Assembly (NCBI GenBank): GCA_009760855.2
Contig: WPIO01000025.1
Coordinates: 4,386,501-4,450,500, forward strand
Direction: 5' to 3'
DNA from: Cristatella mucedo
Lineage: Eukaryota; Bryozoa; Phylactolaemata; Cristatellidae
Length of the DNA stretch: 64,000 nt
In this document: positions 11,301 to 26,400 of the stretch, piece by piece
Position numbering within the stretch: the stretch's first letter is position 1
Layout of the letters: every line of letters starts with the position of its first letter
The notes under the pieces: model-generated
The model's input: the letters and a program-made list of their open reading frames with translations, nothing else
What the model was told of the DNA's origin: nothing
Database searches by the model: none
Program-made: the position numbers and the translations under genes

Positions 11301-14300
11301 GCTCTTTGGCTTTTAGTTTGCAAAGCTGGAAGAGTTTGTATACTTAATAAAGCAGCTGGGCAGCTGCATGTCGTGAGCATTTTGGTGGCCCAGAAGGCTG
11401 TCTGGGCTACTTACAGCCTATTGTCCTGTACTCACACCTGATTGTATATCCGATCTTCACCTTATTAGCTTCATGATATGTCAGCAGTTTGCTGCTTAAG
11501 GTCTCGTGTATGTTCATGCATTTTGGCTTTCTTCAGCTTTCTGTTTCACCTTCGAATGGTGTGGATGAATATATGCATTCGTAAGCCATAGAGCAGGGCA
11601 TCTCATTTTGCAGCTCTCTAACTCTGATTTAGAAACTGTTTAGAGTTGGTGACGATTTTTGGTTGCCTGCAAATTAATCCTTTGCCCAGTCTATTCATTC
11701 TTGCCACAACAAGGTGAGCTGCAGTCGAAAGAACATAATTTACTAGTTAATTCTTAGATTTGCCGTCACGGTCAGTGGAAATCATCCGGTAAATAGTGGT
11801 CATTAAAACTGGACGCGATAGACATGCTTTTATTAGCCACGGCAGGTGTAGAATGTTCTCTCACCAGTTTGTTATATCCGAATGCCGACTTGTAACTGTG
11901 GTTTTCTGCCACTTTAAAAATTGTGTCTTTGTACGACCGACTGCGTTTTTTTGCTTGTTTACAGCACCAATGTAAACACGTCGTGAATCTAGTGACACTG
12001 TGTGCTGTGTCCGCTGAAACTAGGGCACACTAAAAGCCTACTATATTTCTCGGATATCTGCATAGCATAGGCTTAGACCCTGGAGATATTGATCGACCTG
12101 TAGGGATGTCGGCCTGGTTGTTGCTCTGACATGCCCCATCACTCATCGTAAGGTCAACTGTCCCTGACATAGTCAAGGTCTGCCCCCCCTATAAATGCAT
12201 TATGCATAGACTCGGGTCGTGGGTGCAACCCCTGCCTGCAGTGAGCGATCCTTTATCGACTACTGCTAGCGATGATGATAGCCGTGAAAGCTCTTCGGCT
12301 GCTTTATAAATGTTAAATAAGCCAACCTTTGTAGCATTCACTACTTACGTAGGCGGCTTCTCTGATCAGGAGCAGATGTCTGGCTGATGCTCTATTGTAA
12401 TGGAAATCAATCTTGTGTGGCCCACTTCTAAAGGGGGAAACTTTGGTCTGATCTATATACATCCGTATATTTCCTATTCTAAAATCTGTTTGAGCGTGTT
12501 GATTTTGGGCGTCATCCGCAGTCACTCTAGCCGTGACATCTGAAGTAGCAATAGTATGTGAGAACAATCTTTGTTCGGTGGGTCCTTCCGGGTAGTCAAA
12601 CTCACGGTGTTGGTCGGTATCTCCTCTGTGACCCAGGTGGGGACTGGGCTCTGGTGTCAGCCACTCTGTCTGATTTGAGGCTCAGTAGCCACGACCTCAA
12701 GCTATAATCGCGGCTCCCTACAATGGGAAAGGTATGCAATATTGACGCCATTACCAGGGTGGGAAAGCAGTGATTTGTGCCTTCTGTTGTCGCGACCGTG
12801 TCCGTTATTTTGCTCAAAATGTTTAGCCAGTGTGTGTAGTTCTTTGACTGTTTCCTCTTCACGTGCTTGTAATGCTGCTCCGGCGACTTTGCACCTATAT
12901 CCTGCAAGCTTTTGTATCCTCCATGCTGACACTACCAAACTTTCTTGGTATTTTAGTTTTTTGGCCTAGTCCTGCAGAAGTTCGTCTATTCCTGGTACAG
13001 GTAAGCAGGCATGATTTGGATTGTCATCTGTTTGTGGATTGGTACTTTGTCGTTGTGGTATTGTCTGCTGGTGCTTGGGCATAGATTGTGACTGACTCCT
13101 TTCTCGACTACTGACATATTCAATGCGAGTGAATACTGATTCTCCTTCTCCTACTCATGTCTCGTTCGCAGTCGCTGCGGTGACCTAACTACTGCACTTG
13201 TAATAGTGTAGGATGCTGTTCGTCTTTTTCACGGAGCTACTGCACTGCTTACTTTCATTTCACTCTACTTTCTGTTCATATATGGAAAGCCATACTTACA
13301 CAGAAAGCTGATAATTGTTTTTGAAAATTGAAAAGGGCCGAAGAAATACTTATCAGATTGCCATGAACCAGTTACCGTTGAGCAGTTTCAGCAGAAGGTT
13401 GACTAATGTTATTCGTTAATGAGAATGTTGGTGTCTCGGATATACGAAAGCATTTAACTTTCGTAAGCATAATGTCTACACTTGGATTAGCATTTTAACT
13501 GATCGTAAAAAGTGTGTTGTTGAGTTTTTGTTTGATCATAGCAGAAACTGTCAGTAGGTATCAGGTAAGACTGGTAGGAGGAGTATGGATTGATCAAAAG
13601 TGAGCTAGGTGCAGCCTACTTGTAGCTTTTTTCAGAAGCTTTACTTAGTTCCTGCTCTGTGAATATGCTTACACTACAGCTACTTCTGGATCTGGCACCA
13701 TTTCCCCATCGTTTGTTGCGCCTACTTCGTTGCTACACACTTCCTTTATTGCCCATCAGGTGCAGCCTCTTATCTTTACTTTGAATGTTGACCTCATAAT
13801 GAACACTAAGAGTCGATTAGTCATTGAGTGCCCTGCAGAAAGTTGTATTGTGTAAAAAAATACTGTAAATCACACGATGCACATTTTTAGCTCGTTGGCA
13901 CCGTGGCTCTTGAGGCCGAAATCTTTAGATAGATCCTTTGACAGATGACTGAGTTCAGCAAGATTGTTGCAGCAGGCTCACGGGCAATAGTGGATCCTTA
14001 AGTGGCGCCGAAGTCATCAATCAGGAAGACTGAACTACTTAGCGCTGCATAATTCAAGCTTAAAATTAAAAAGTTTCTCAGCATACTTCTTGAGGAATAA
14101 TAGAAATAGTCAATGATCTTTTCTGGAAGTAGGACTTTTTCCAGTAACATTCGTTTCGAATAGAATAGATTGCAAGTTTTTGCTTTTGTAGTGCTTATAG
14201 CAAGACCAAGTAAAGGTCTTGCACAGAAATTTTCTCTCTCACCAGGCATTAATCAGGTGCTATCCCCATATCTCTTACTATACTTCAGTGTGTTGGCTTA

Positions 14301-17300
14301 TCTCGCTTGAAGGCGTATATCTTTTTGCTACTGGATTGTACAATTCGGCTCATCGCTGCTCCTTGTTTGCTGACGACTTCACCATTTCTGACAACCGATA
14401 GTTTTTGCATTCTGTATACAATGCTAGGATCACGTTTAACCAATTTTCTGAACCATAACTACTTCTAACGTATGATATTCTCAATCGAACGTAGTTATTA
14501 TTCTCGTTCAGCATATGAAACATTCTGAAATATTTTAACCTATCATAACACTTAACTATAAAGCCAAGCGGTCGACTAAATTCTAATAGTTTGATGCTAT
14601 TACTATGTTGAACATCCCCCATCTTTAGTTCTCTCTGCCTCCAGCTGAGTCACCTGGCTTTTCACATATGTATAAAAGGGTAGCACCCAATGTAAGTGCT
14701 ATACACCCACTGCCTGCCTGGGCATTTTCTGAAAGGGCTTTCTAAACTATATTTTCTGAAAAGCCACCATCTAAGTCGCGTAGTGACTGCAGCTGCTCGA
14801 AGAGAATAGAGAATAAAAAGAAAAAGTTAGTTTAGCTGCTAGCATGGCAGGGAATGCTCTGCTGGGAAATCAGGCCATCATCAGCCTACCAGGACACAAG
14901 ATTGACAAGTATGCCAAGCAGTACAATGATCTACAGCTGAAAGCTCAGCGTGTGGCCAAAGACAGCATTTTGAGAAGTAGCCTATCCTTATTTCACACCA
15001 GCACTACGATATTCCATTGATGTATTTAGCACCAAATAAATCTACCAGACAGTTCAGAGATCTTTAGCAACAATCTCAGCTGTCATGCATTGGGCTGGTT
15101 TCACTATGTCAAACGAGATGGATCTATAACCGTGAATCGCCATTGACACACCAAAGGGAAGCACTTGGTCTTGTCCCGAGTGGCCCATTTTGCACCGACC
15201 CGAATGGGCATATTGTGCAGCTTGCTAGCTTGTGCTCCTACTGCCCTACCGATCATTGGCCATCTCGAGCAAACTCGAGGTCCTTGTGCACTTAGCTATT
15301 ATTATCTATTATTTATTATTAGCTTATCCTGGATATTCAAAGCTGCACCAGCCACCGACAACAAGTTGCTGGCTGTCTTGACGAGCCTGCCATAGACGAT
15401 CTGCAAGCCAAGGACTTTCTTTGGCACCGGGTATCATGTTGCTTTAGGATACCAAGTGATTACCGAGGGCTGGTTTCCTATGAAGACTGGCCCTTGCTAC
15501 CTGAAAGTCCTGGCTCCGTATGAGGTGCAAAGAGGTGCTGCTGCCCAGCGTAGCAAATATTGTGAATATATATCGCTGGTTACCAGGGAAGTCCCTGCCC
15601 CTCTTACAGAGAGCTGCAGTCAGGCCGCTCATCAAAAAGCCTACTGTAGATCGTGAGAGTCTAAATAACCTTCTGCCTCTCCTCTGCCATTGCTTGTCCA
15701 AGGCGCTTATGAGCACGTGCTATCACAGCAGCTACACGATTCCACCAGTCCATCAGACATTCATCATTCATCATTTTGCTAGCAAGTTTTGATTGTTCCA
15801 ATCGATCGAGATTTAGGGTTAAGCATTCACTTTTCTGGAGGCTTACAATGACCTGCGCATTGCATGTCAGGGTTCGGCATCCATGCTAGTTCTTCTCCTA
15901 GACATCTCAGCTGCATTCGACACGTCATACCACCTTCTGTCCTTCAGCAGCACCTCTCGGCATACCCACGTATCACTGGCACAGTGCCAAACTGGGGTAG
16001 GTCCTACCTCACTCAGCAAGTGATGTCCGACTGTAGAACATGAATGGCTGTCGGTCATCCGGGACCCCATAAAGTATGTGCTACCTCTGGGTTTGGTCTT
16101 AGGCCCTTTTTGTTTCACTCTCCTAATTTTCCCTCTGGCCAATGCCACGGAGAAATACAATATTGGCCTTCAGCAAATGACATCAGCTTTATCTATCCTT
16201 TGATCTTTCTCAGCTTGGCTCTGCATCATAATAATAATAATAATATTGTTATTACTTTGTATAACACTAAGTCTTAGAGTGTTATACAAATTATTATTAT
16301 TATTTTGATTCCCTTAGACTCTAAGAGAACCACAACTCTTGCTGGGCACTTTATAAAGAATTTGGAAATTAAGTATGTCGATTATTTAGTGATACCAGTC
16401 AGTGTCAGCACGTATAAGCTACAGGTGAGGTGTTCACACTTAACGGTCCAGATCGCAGGCTCGAGTCCTGCAGCAGGCAATCCTTTATAGCCTGCTGCAA
16501 GCAGGGTGATAGCTGCAAGGGCTTCTCAGCTATCATGTAAATGAGGCTATTGATCAGCTAGCTTTTACTTTTACTTTCTGAAGGACAGCTACGATAGACG
16601 GTCAAATGTTTTGTGAGAAGCAGATGGGGACCGACAAGTGAGTGAAAAAACCTTCGTGATAAGAAAGCCTAGCTGCAGATTTGTTAACCGATTGTAGGCG
16701 TATAAATTACACAGGCCAGAAGACTAGCGAATAGTGCGCTACAGAATTAGAGACAGGTATTTACCAGTGAATAAACCAGCACCACTGTGATATGTGTGTT
16801 TTATCAGGCCCGAATTTTTGCAATGCATCTGACTCACTTACCTCCCTTGCAGCCTGCATCGACGACATTAGCACTTCTGATGACCTCTAGCTTCTTCACT
16901 CTTAACGGCGATAATAACAGTCATAATAAAGTATGTTTACCCCACCCTTAACATTGGTTTATCTAGCATCCTTTTTGGGCTGACTCCCCGTGATCTGGGT
17001 GTGCTATTCCAAAACGACATATTGTTGGAATATAAACATTTCCTCCACATTCAAATCGGTCTACTTTTAGCTGAGGAACATTGCCAAAGTTAGGGCTGTT
17101 TAGACAAGAGTATCATAGCCAAACGTGACATGGCGACTTAATCACTGCAATTCCAATAAGTCTGGGCTCAGTGTCTGTGCCTTTGATCCGCTGAAGCCGG
17201 TGCAAATTCATTAGCTTGTCTGGTCTGTTGTTGGGGGGGGGCGGGTTCTGCCGCATCACACCACTTCTGTCTGAGTTTCACCGGTTCCATTCCCAAGCAT

Positions 17301-20219
17301 CACATTAACCGAGATCCTCTCTCTGGATCTAGACTGCAAGTTGCTTATCTCGCCCTCCACTCCCTCCAGCATTCTCTTGCACCAGCTCCTCGGCTATAAG
17401 TCGTCTCACCGGTCCTTGCACGAAATTAAAATATTTAAAAATCGAGCCTTCAGTTCATATGCGCCGAAAGTCCGGAGCTTGATTCCGGCTACTGTCATCA
17501 CGTACATTGACTTTTTGCATCGTTTAAATTTCAGTAAAGATGCATGAAAAGATGACGAGATGGACGAAAAAAGAATCATATACACTAGATGCATCTGTTC
17601 CACTCAGCTTTCCCGGCACCCTAGCAAACTTGTCTTTTTTATGTCCTTTGCATGCTTAGCTGTACATAATTACGAGCATATTACTAACCAGAGTCCTACT
17701 AAACAGCAGGGCCTTTACGATTGTTATTCGTTATGCGATGAACTCTGACACGATGATATTGCCTAAATAGAGTACAGTGCCTGCTTAGCTGTTCCTGCCG
17801 TAGTTGGTTTTAGCACCAGAGTCTGGCGATCTTATGCGTCCAAGCACCACGATGGCTCGCTCGAGTCTGTCTGGAAACGAACCAACAGGCCTGCGCTTGC
17901 CGTCACACCCGGGTCGTAAGGCAGCGTCTTGCAACTGAACGTCGTTCACTGCCCTACCCTTAGTAGCCTGAGTAACCACACAGTGTGGCGTTCGTTTCGG
18001 CAACTAGCGATTGAATATCTGAAGCTGGCTCGTAAAACGAATTTTAGCTCGAAACTTGAGGCAAAAACTAGGTGGCAGGTCATCCAGGGCACCTGTCACT
18101 TTTATGGTGTTAATTGGCTTAGCCCAACACCGATTGGCCAGTGGAAACAGCCCTAAGTGTCATCTTGTGTAATTTTGCATTCTCGTGTAAGCATAATACC
18201 CTGCCTTATTAATAACCGTGCTTATTGCTTCTCTTTCAGTGCATTATAAAGTGATCTGGTTCTCTTAAGACCTCTACAGAAGAACCAATTATTACTATTA
18301 ATTCCTGATTGTGCATCTATAGGAAGTCAATAAATGGCCCCTTGTCGTGATTAATCTTTTCAAAAGTTGTTTTCATGCTGCTTTTGTGGTGCCTGTTTTT
18401 TCAATGACCACTAGAAAATTTCTTGAAGCTTTTGATTGCTGCCGAATACTGATACTGACTCGGGAGCCCGGCCTAGCATTTGAGCAGCAAATCGGTGGCT
18501 GTTTGACTTGTAGTTTGTCTTGAAATGCCTGCTATCTTCGGGCTTTCTTCTTTTAGAGACGTATCCGAAGACGAGGCATTCGTCATCGAAGCCAGAAAGG
18601 CAATACGCTTTGCGGTCGCTGTCTTGATCAAACGACTGCAAATGGTAAGGCATCTTCAGCTAACGTCCGTGCTTATCGTAAGGCATCGGCCTGTGTGTTG
18701 TAAGCCCGTTTTGCCTTTGCAGGTTAATGTACCTTATCTTTTGGAGAAAAAAGTTATACCAGAAATCATCAAGCACGCTGTGATAACCACGCACTACCTT
18801 CGGAGAGGTAAAGGTTATTGCTGAAGTCGAGTCACTATTTGCCACACTGCTGTCGTGGCACATAATAGAATTCTAGCACTTGGGACGTGTGATAAAGTTG
18901 TATTTAGTACAGCAGTGAGGCCGTGTGGCTGGCTCAATGCAGAGCCTCTGTAAGCGGTATGCCAGATTTTTTGCTACTGGCTTCTGCTAGCTTCCGGGTA
19001 TGCCGTAAGTTGTCGGGGGGGGGGGCCCTGTAGTATGCCTGGGGACAAAGTAATGCAGCAGTAGCCCAGACCGGAAGATGCGTTGTTAGATTATGAGGTT
19101 CAAGCTAATTGCCGTCCTTTCTCCTGGCTTCCTTTTTGCTTGGAAGATTGTTGACAATTGTTGCCTAAACAAGCTCCGGAGCAGGTGGAGAAGAATGACT
19201 CGTCTGGAAACTTTTAGTCTCGATTTTTAGCAACGTCATTGCATTGAAACCGTTCTCCGTGAGACGTGTGACATCCTAGTATCGGTGATTAGTCCCATAA
19301 TTAACTTCGGTCAACCGGGACCCTTGTTTTGGCACCAGAAAAAAATAATTGACTGCTTAGTTTTGTGTGCTTCCTGAGTAGCTCCACCCTCTTGCCTGCT
19401 AACAAGATTCTTAGCTTTCCATTTTCCCAGTAACTTTAAATTTGGAAGATACCCTTTTAGCACAGTGGACAGTGCTGTGTAATATGCACTTGTTACTGAA
19501 AGGAGAATTGCATTTTCAGTGGGGCAATTGGATTGACGTGGATCGAAGTTGGTGACTTGCATGGGACTTGCAGCGACCGTGGAGACATTCGTGCATTTGT
19601 CCTACTCGGCTAATCAGCAGCTTTAGATGCTGTTTATCATAAGATGCTGCTTGAGCAATTGAGAACAATGATCGATATGGCTGATGAGGCTTTGGCCAGT
19701 TTGGATTGTAGGTTCAGTTGTGCCCAGTCAATGTTGTTCTGCAGTCAGGTTACGTCTACCGGAGCCATCACCTATGGAGTTTCACAAGGGTCGGTTCTCG
19801 TTCCCTTGCTATTTGCATTTATGTATCACTCCTGAAGAGAGTAATTCACATTCACGATATTATTCACGATATTCACGATATTGTCTATCTCATCTACCTA
19901 GCTGTGTTTATCGTTCAAGAATACAACCACCAGATTCAGCTGTGGCCATTTATATACTGAGCACACGCCTTGCAGACATTCGTTCCTTAGCGTCAGCCAA
20001 TTTCCTTAAACTAAATGACGATAAAACCGAACTTCTTTTAAAAACTTCTTCTCATACGAAACCTTAAATGTACGGCTGGAGTAAGTGACTTTGCACTCGT
20101 TATTGTCGTCTGATTCTGTACTCATCGAGGCTCATAATTCAGGTGTCCTCTTGCATGACTGCTTATTCAGCCAAAACCGCGTCCATGGCTAGGTCTGTCT
20201 AGCTTCCAGGCTCTCCCTT

Positions 20220-20277
<58 letters not shown>

Positions 20278-20362
20278 CCCTCTCTTTCCTCTCTCTCTCC
20301 TCTCTCTCACTCCCCTCTCTCTCTCCTCTCTCTCACTCCCCTCTCTCTCTCCTCTCTCTCCC

Positions 20363-20406
<44 letters not shown>

Positions 20407-20450
20407 CTCTCTCATTCTCTCACTCCTCTCTCTCTCTCTCTCTCTCCTCT

Positions 20451-20496
<46 letters not shown>

Positions 20497-23400
20497 CTCA
20501 TTCTCTCACTCTTGCCCTCTCTCTCTCTCCTCTCCTCTCTCTCTCCCCTCTCTCCTCTCTCTCCCCTCTCCTCTCCTCTCTCTCCCCTCTCTCCCCTCTC
20601 TCCCCTCTCTCCCCTCTCTCCCCTCTCTCTCTCTCCTCTCTCTCTCCCCTCTCTCCTCTCTCTCCCCTCTCCTCTCCTCTCTCTCCCCTCTCTCCCCTCT
20701 CTCCTCTCTCTCCCCTCTCTCCTCTCTCTCTCTTGTATCGTGTCTTAATGTGCTAGTGGGACTCCTGATGAAAGCCACCAAGCTTCTACGGTTGGAGCTG
20801 AATATGGCCGCTAGGCTTGTGTTGACATTCGACGAATTCAGCCATACACGCCTTTTGCTAATGGGACTGCGATGGATCTCGGCTGATCAGCCAATACAAA
20901 GCAGAATGCTTACTTTGACCCACAAGACCTGCCCCTGATTAGCTCATTCATTTCTAGCTAGATCACTGTAACGATTTCAGCCTTCTTGTCCCCCAAGGTT
21001 TTCTATGGACAGTACATTGGCTCACCTCCTTGCTAAGTTGGTGACGGAAGCTGTTACTCTGCGGTCCCTAAACTGCCAAACCGTGCCTACTCAACAATGG
21101 CATCTTCTCTCCTTATACTGACTATGGAACCTTTATTTTCGTAGCCGTCTATGCTTCAACTGCTATCCGATGTGCTTCCTTGACTGTCCTACTCAGCTGA
21201 TCTCACTATTGTTTGTTGCACGAGATGCAGTTTATTGGTTGTCTACCATGCCGCTCATCGGTGCACAGCAGCTTGGCGGCAAGCTGTGCATCAGAGAGAA
21301 AACTCTTCCTTACAAAACCTGCCTAGTCTACATGGCTTTGTGCGGATTTCCAGAAAAAGCGTCACAGACGAAGGAGAGACATGTGCACATTCCTGGCCTG
21401 TTGGTCAACAATTGAGGTTGTTCCAAGCTAGGACAAGAGGGCAGAATGGAGATTTTTGGCAAAAACGTGCCTCCAGTGAGTGGAGTATGTGCTGTGAGTG
21501 GAATGACCTGCTGAAGTAAGAGGATCGATATCTTCGATCGATCTGTCAGATCTCAAACACAAGATATCGCCAATACTTTGCCAACGGCTTGCTTAGGTAG
21601 CCGAACGTAGGCAGCAGAGAATTGACCTTGCACTACACTGGACTATTAGCATTCATGCTTTTCAGAGCATTTTTGCGATTGTTTCAATAGTGCTGTGCCA
21701 CTCATCCTTTCATGGTATGCAGCAGGATGTTTGTGACAGAATCCCGGTGGGGGAGGATTCGAATGGAGCGAGTAATGGGAAGGAGAGCTGGGGGCAGACA
21801 GGCACAGGCACAGCAAAGTGAGTGCAGCAGTCGTTGAGTGGCGATCGCTTGGCGGTCCGGTCACCTTCTCGTTGCCACCAAGGTTTAGCAGCTTCTTGTC
21901 GGGCCTTGCGCCAGCAGCGCTTAGTTGTGGTGAGATGTGCATGTTTATTTTGCCTTTCAGACACATCGTCTCTGACATCCGAGGAGCTGGCTCAGAGGTG
22001 CTTCAAGGAGGACATGCACTGTGCTCTGACTAGCCGAGTCCATGCTGCTGATTATTTGCATGCTGTGTTCGATAAGGTTCTGCCACATATTCTTTCATCC
22101 GAAATGCTTCAGTGTGTGTAAGTGGCTCTTTAAATCGTCCGTGCTCCATTTTTCTTGATGCACCAGCTGTTGTTGATCGCAGACGTAGCTGACTTTGCAG
22201 TGTGCTGCTCTGGATCTATGCATTTTGTGGATATTCTTGTGTGTTTTGTCGCGTGTGTTGTACTGCACGAAGAATGAAACCTTCTTAGTCAGAGGATTTT
22301 ACTTACCGGCTTTTGTTCTTGAGTTCTTTGGCTCATGACCGATGAAGTTCTTCCTGGTGTGCCGTGCGAGGTAGCTTTTGATTTTATTCTCTTACTCTGA
22401 TGTGCTTAAAGTGTGCCATGTTTTATTGTACAAGCCGAACACTCAATTTCTGGATTTAGTATAACTTTGTTTTCTATGCTTGCCTACTTTTCTTGCCATA
22501 CCCTGCCACTTCTTTTGAGACCCATCTGTAAACCAGTAGGTGCCGATTCTAATTCTGCCTCTTTTATTTGTGTCACTGTATAATGTGTGATACATTATGT
22601 GCTTTGCTTGCATGTTCTTACTGAATAGCTAGCCGAATGCTCCCAATGTCTAGTACTGAGTGACAGCATGTCGCGGGTGTAAATCTAGCTAACTTAATTG
22701 CATATCCTATTGAGCACCATTCTATTTCTGTCGACACTGTTGCATTAGAATTGCAGTTCAAACTTTCGAGATAAGAGTTCAGTGACATCATGTTAGACCG
22801 TAGGTCGTAGGTCAGGGGTAAGGTGCTTACATGGCACAATCCAAAGGTCGTGGGTTGTTGAGTCCGCTGGGAGCTGCCGAGGCTCTTCTGCTGCTATGCA
22901 CATGCAAATGAGACTGTTGGGTCAACCGGCCTTTACGTTACCTGTCATTTTCTTTGCCAAGGTCATTGACTCACTTGGTGAAAGGAATACTGTCTGAGGG
23001 TATCATGCTATCCATCGTGGACATAGTGAGTGATGCCGACACAATCAACAAGCTGCTGCTCGTTTTGCTCGACATGGAGCCACCCGCCGAGGATACCAAA
23101 GGTCCATCGCGGTCCGTTATTGTGCTTGAAAGATTCGTCGGTCATCATTACAATAATGATGCTGCTGTTGCAGAGCCGGGTGTAAATGTAAGTTTTTTTT
23201 TTTATTGCAGTCATGACTGTCCACAGGTTACTTTTTATACAATTGCGATTGTGACAGTGGCCGTAATAGAGGAAATGGTTACTTTGTACGATCTTGATTG
23301 CAATTGATAATCTTGGTATCATCTATGGCATAGATGTCTTGCTCTCGTCAGCGAGTGTTGCCAACTATTGCCATATCGCAGCGGCAGAGCCAGGATTTCA

Positions 23401-26400
23401 TCTGTCTGGGCAAGACCCGAAAGATTTCCATGTAGAGGGCAAGACCCGAAAGTAAGGTAACATTATAGCGTACAATCATAGTTTTTATTTGATGCAAACT
23501 CGGTTGCTCGTCGAGTGAAAATAGGACACAATTTCGTCTTGGTGCCGATTGAGGGGTGTAGGAATACGGGGCAGCCCAGGTCGATGTCAGTTGGTCACCA
23601 TCTGCCTCTGGCCATATGCATTGTGGGTACCCGGCCAGGACATGGAGACCAGCCTTTCATAAGGTCGTCATCTGTTTTTCTCGAAGACATCTGCTTATGT
23701 GCTGTTGTAGCACAGTCTTGATTGTCAGTAGTCAACCACATTTGTGTTTCTTGCTGCGGTCTGCCATTGGCAACCAGTAGTCTGCCATGCGGTGCTTGCA
23801 GCTCCACGTGACTTGGAACGTGACTTGCCACGTTACCTGACCCACTCTGATTTTGATTCATTCTAGGATCTTTCGAGACGATTGGCTGCCGTGCCCTGCA
23901 CTGTTAGTGCAGTACTTACTGTATTCCCAGTGTGGCCTGCATTGTCTTACACTGCATTGTCCGTCGCATGCGACCGTTCACAAGTTTGCTAAAGGCCCAG
24001 TAACGGTGTAGCCGTGGTCGTCCACGTGCACACATCTTCATTCTTCTGAGTTTATCCTGAGCCGCAGCAGATCTGGAAAAGGGGGCAAGGTGTGGCAGCA
24101 ATTTCGGCCAAGCTTCACGAGCCAAAGGCAAAGCCAATTAGTATCATGCTAATTGGCTATGCAGTGGATGGCTCAACTGAGAGTGTGACCACTTTAATGG
24201 CCGATAACCTACTCAGGTGTGGGTTGGAGGTGTGGGTCGAGTAACTATGCTGTCTCTGAGAGGTGCTTCACTGCCGTACTGTAGATCATCATGTGGCAAT
24301 GAGACCTTTATTATTCTGCATTCAATAATATCGGTCATAATGTTACCGAGTTTTGGAGGTTCTGCCTTGCCTTGTGAACCAATGGTAGAGTAACGAGCTT
24401 CAGGCGAATCATTTTTGGGGCAAGATTCCCTCAAGAGGGCTGGTGTCGTAAATGCATCTGGTCTTGAAGTTTATGGAATGCCAGTACTGCTTTAGGTTCT
24501 GCGAGGGTGGGCCTGCACATGATCAATTGCTGTTCTGGCTGCTCGTGTTGGAACGGGAAGCACTCAAAAGTGGCCTTATGGAAACCATCTGCCATTTCAA
24601 TGCAACTTAGCAGGAAACAGAAATTTCAGTAGGTATATTATTCTTGCATGATCCTTAGTTGTGCCTCTTGCGAAAATTAGAACTGCTGTGGCTAAGAATG
24701 GCATCCGTGATCCCAGTGTTTCTCAAACTGCTGATGTGACTCGTGCATGTGCATCTTAGTTCTCTTTGTTTTTGGCCCTCACTATGTCGTAATATAACCT
24801 GCCCGTGCTGCATCCTGCTTGGACAACAGACTACTACAAGCTTTGTTTATAAAGATGGCTATTCAAAATATAAATTTTGAATATGGCTTGATCGACTGAT
24901 TTCGTTACGGCTTTGTCGATTGCATCGTAAGCCGCAGTGGCATTCGAAACAAGGCAGGATGTGCAGTATGCTGTTCATCCGTGAAGTTGAACCTATGCCT
25001 CTGATGACAGGTGCAACATACAGCAATCTTAGTCATTAAAGGTCTTCAAAGATGTTAGATGTGTCTTGTATAATCCGGCTGTCAACACACTTGTTTTTTC
25101 CTGTCGTTGCTGCTCCTGCTGTTGCTGCTAGTGCTGCTGTTGGATCTGATCCGATCTGATTTGATGAATGCTATTGCCAGCATTCTTCATGCGTTTCTGG
25201 CTTGATGCACTGGGTCGAGCTTGCGTAGTTCCTGTGCTGTTATGCTCGTCTTCAGGGCTATCGACCACCGTATACAATTAATTCATCAACTCGTTATGAT
25301 ATCTGTATTTTCAGTGTATAGAAAACAGTCTGCACAGTATCTTGGGTGACCAAATGCTGCTAGTGAAGTTCATGGACTACATGAAATCGAAAGGCGCAAC
25401 AAGCTATCTGCAACTCTGCTTATCTGCAAGTAACTATCACATTGTTGTTTAGTTTGTTACTATCTGGTACTAAGCCGCCCCTATACCTACGCTGCCCTCC
25501 CCCTGCCCCCTGCCGTCACTGGTGACTAAATTACGTCCTTACTCCGATCGATGAGAAGCCGAAGAGTTCGTGCCACATTAACACTATGATTGTGCTCTGT
25601 ACTTTTTTATTTCACGTGTGTCTTGCTCCCCTTACATGAAAATCCTGGCTCTGCCTGGGTACATAGTAAGCTTTAATCGCTAGATTACTGTTGGTGCATA
25701 CTTTGTAAGCAGTACTTTTATCTATTGTTTACTTGCTAATTTACCACGTAATGTAATGTATCTCCGTCTGTAACTCCACAAAGTCAAAAAGACCATGTGG
25801 GTGTTACGCAGGAGAGTTTTGTATAGCGCACTCACAGCCTAAGCGGCTTTCGGTACGCATTCGGTAGCCAACAGACTTCGTCTCGCAACAAAGAGAAGGT
25901 GGGAAGCATAGCAGAGTCAGGAGAGCAGTTGAGGTAGTGAGTAGCATAGAAGTAGCAGCTCAGGACCGCTGAAAAGGATGAGCCATAGTCGGCAGTAGGA
26001 GAATAGTTGTCGTTGCGTAAGAATTGTGGAAGCGAGTTCCACAGTCTAGGACCTGCAGAGCTAAAGCTTCTGTCGCCAACTGTCTTTAAGCAGAGGAATG
26101 GAACAGCTAATTTATTGTCCACACAGGACCCGAGGGCTCGAACAGGCTGAAACTGGGGCAGCAGTTCAGCAAGGTACGAAGGAGCCAAGCCGTGGCGGGC
26201 CTTGTGGGTCAGCGTAAGAATTTTGCTCTGTATCCGTTGCTCAACCGGCATCCATCCTAGCTCTTTTAGCAAAGGAGACACGTGCTTAAACCGCTGGGAC
26301 TTGAAGACTAGCCTTGCAGCCATATTCATAGTCAGCTGCAGAGGCCTAATAGCTTTCTTTGGCAGCCCAGTCAATAGGGAATTGCAATAATCAAGCCGAG

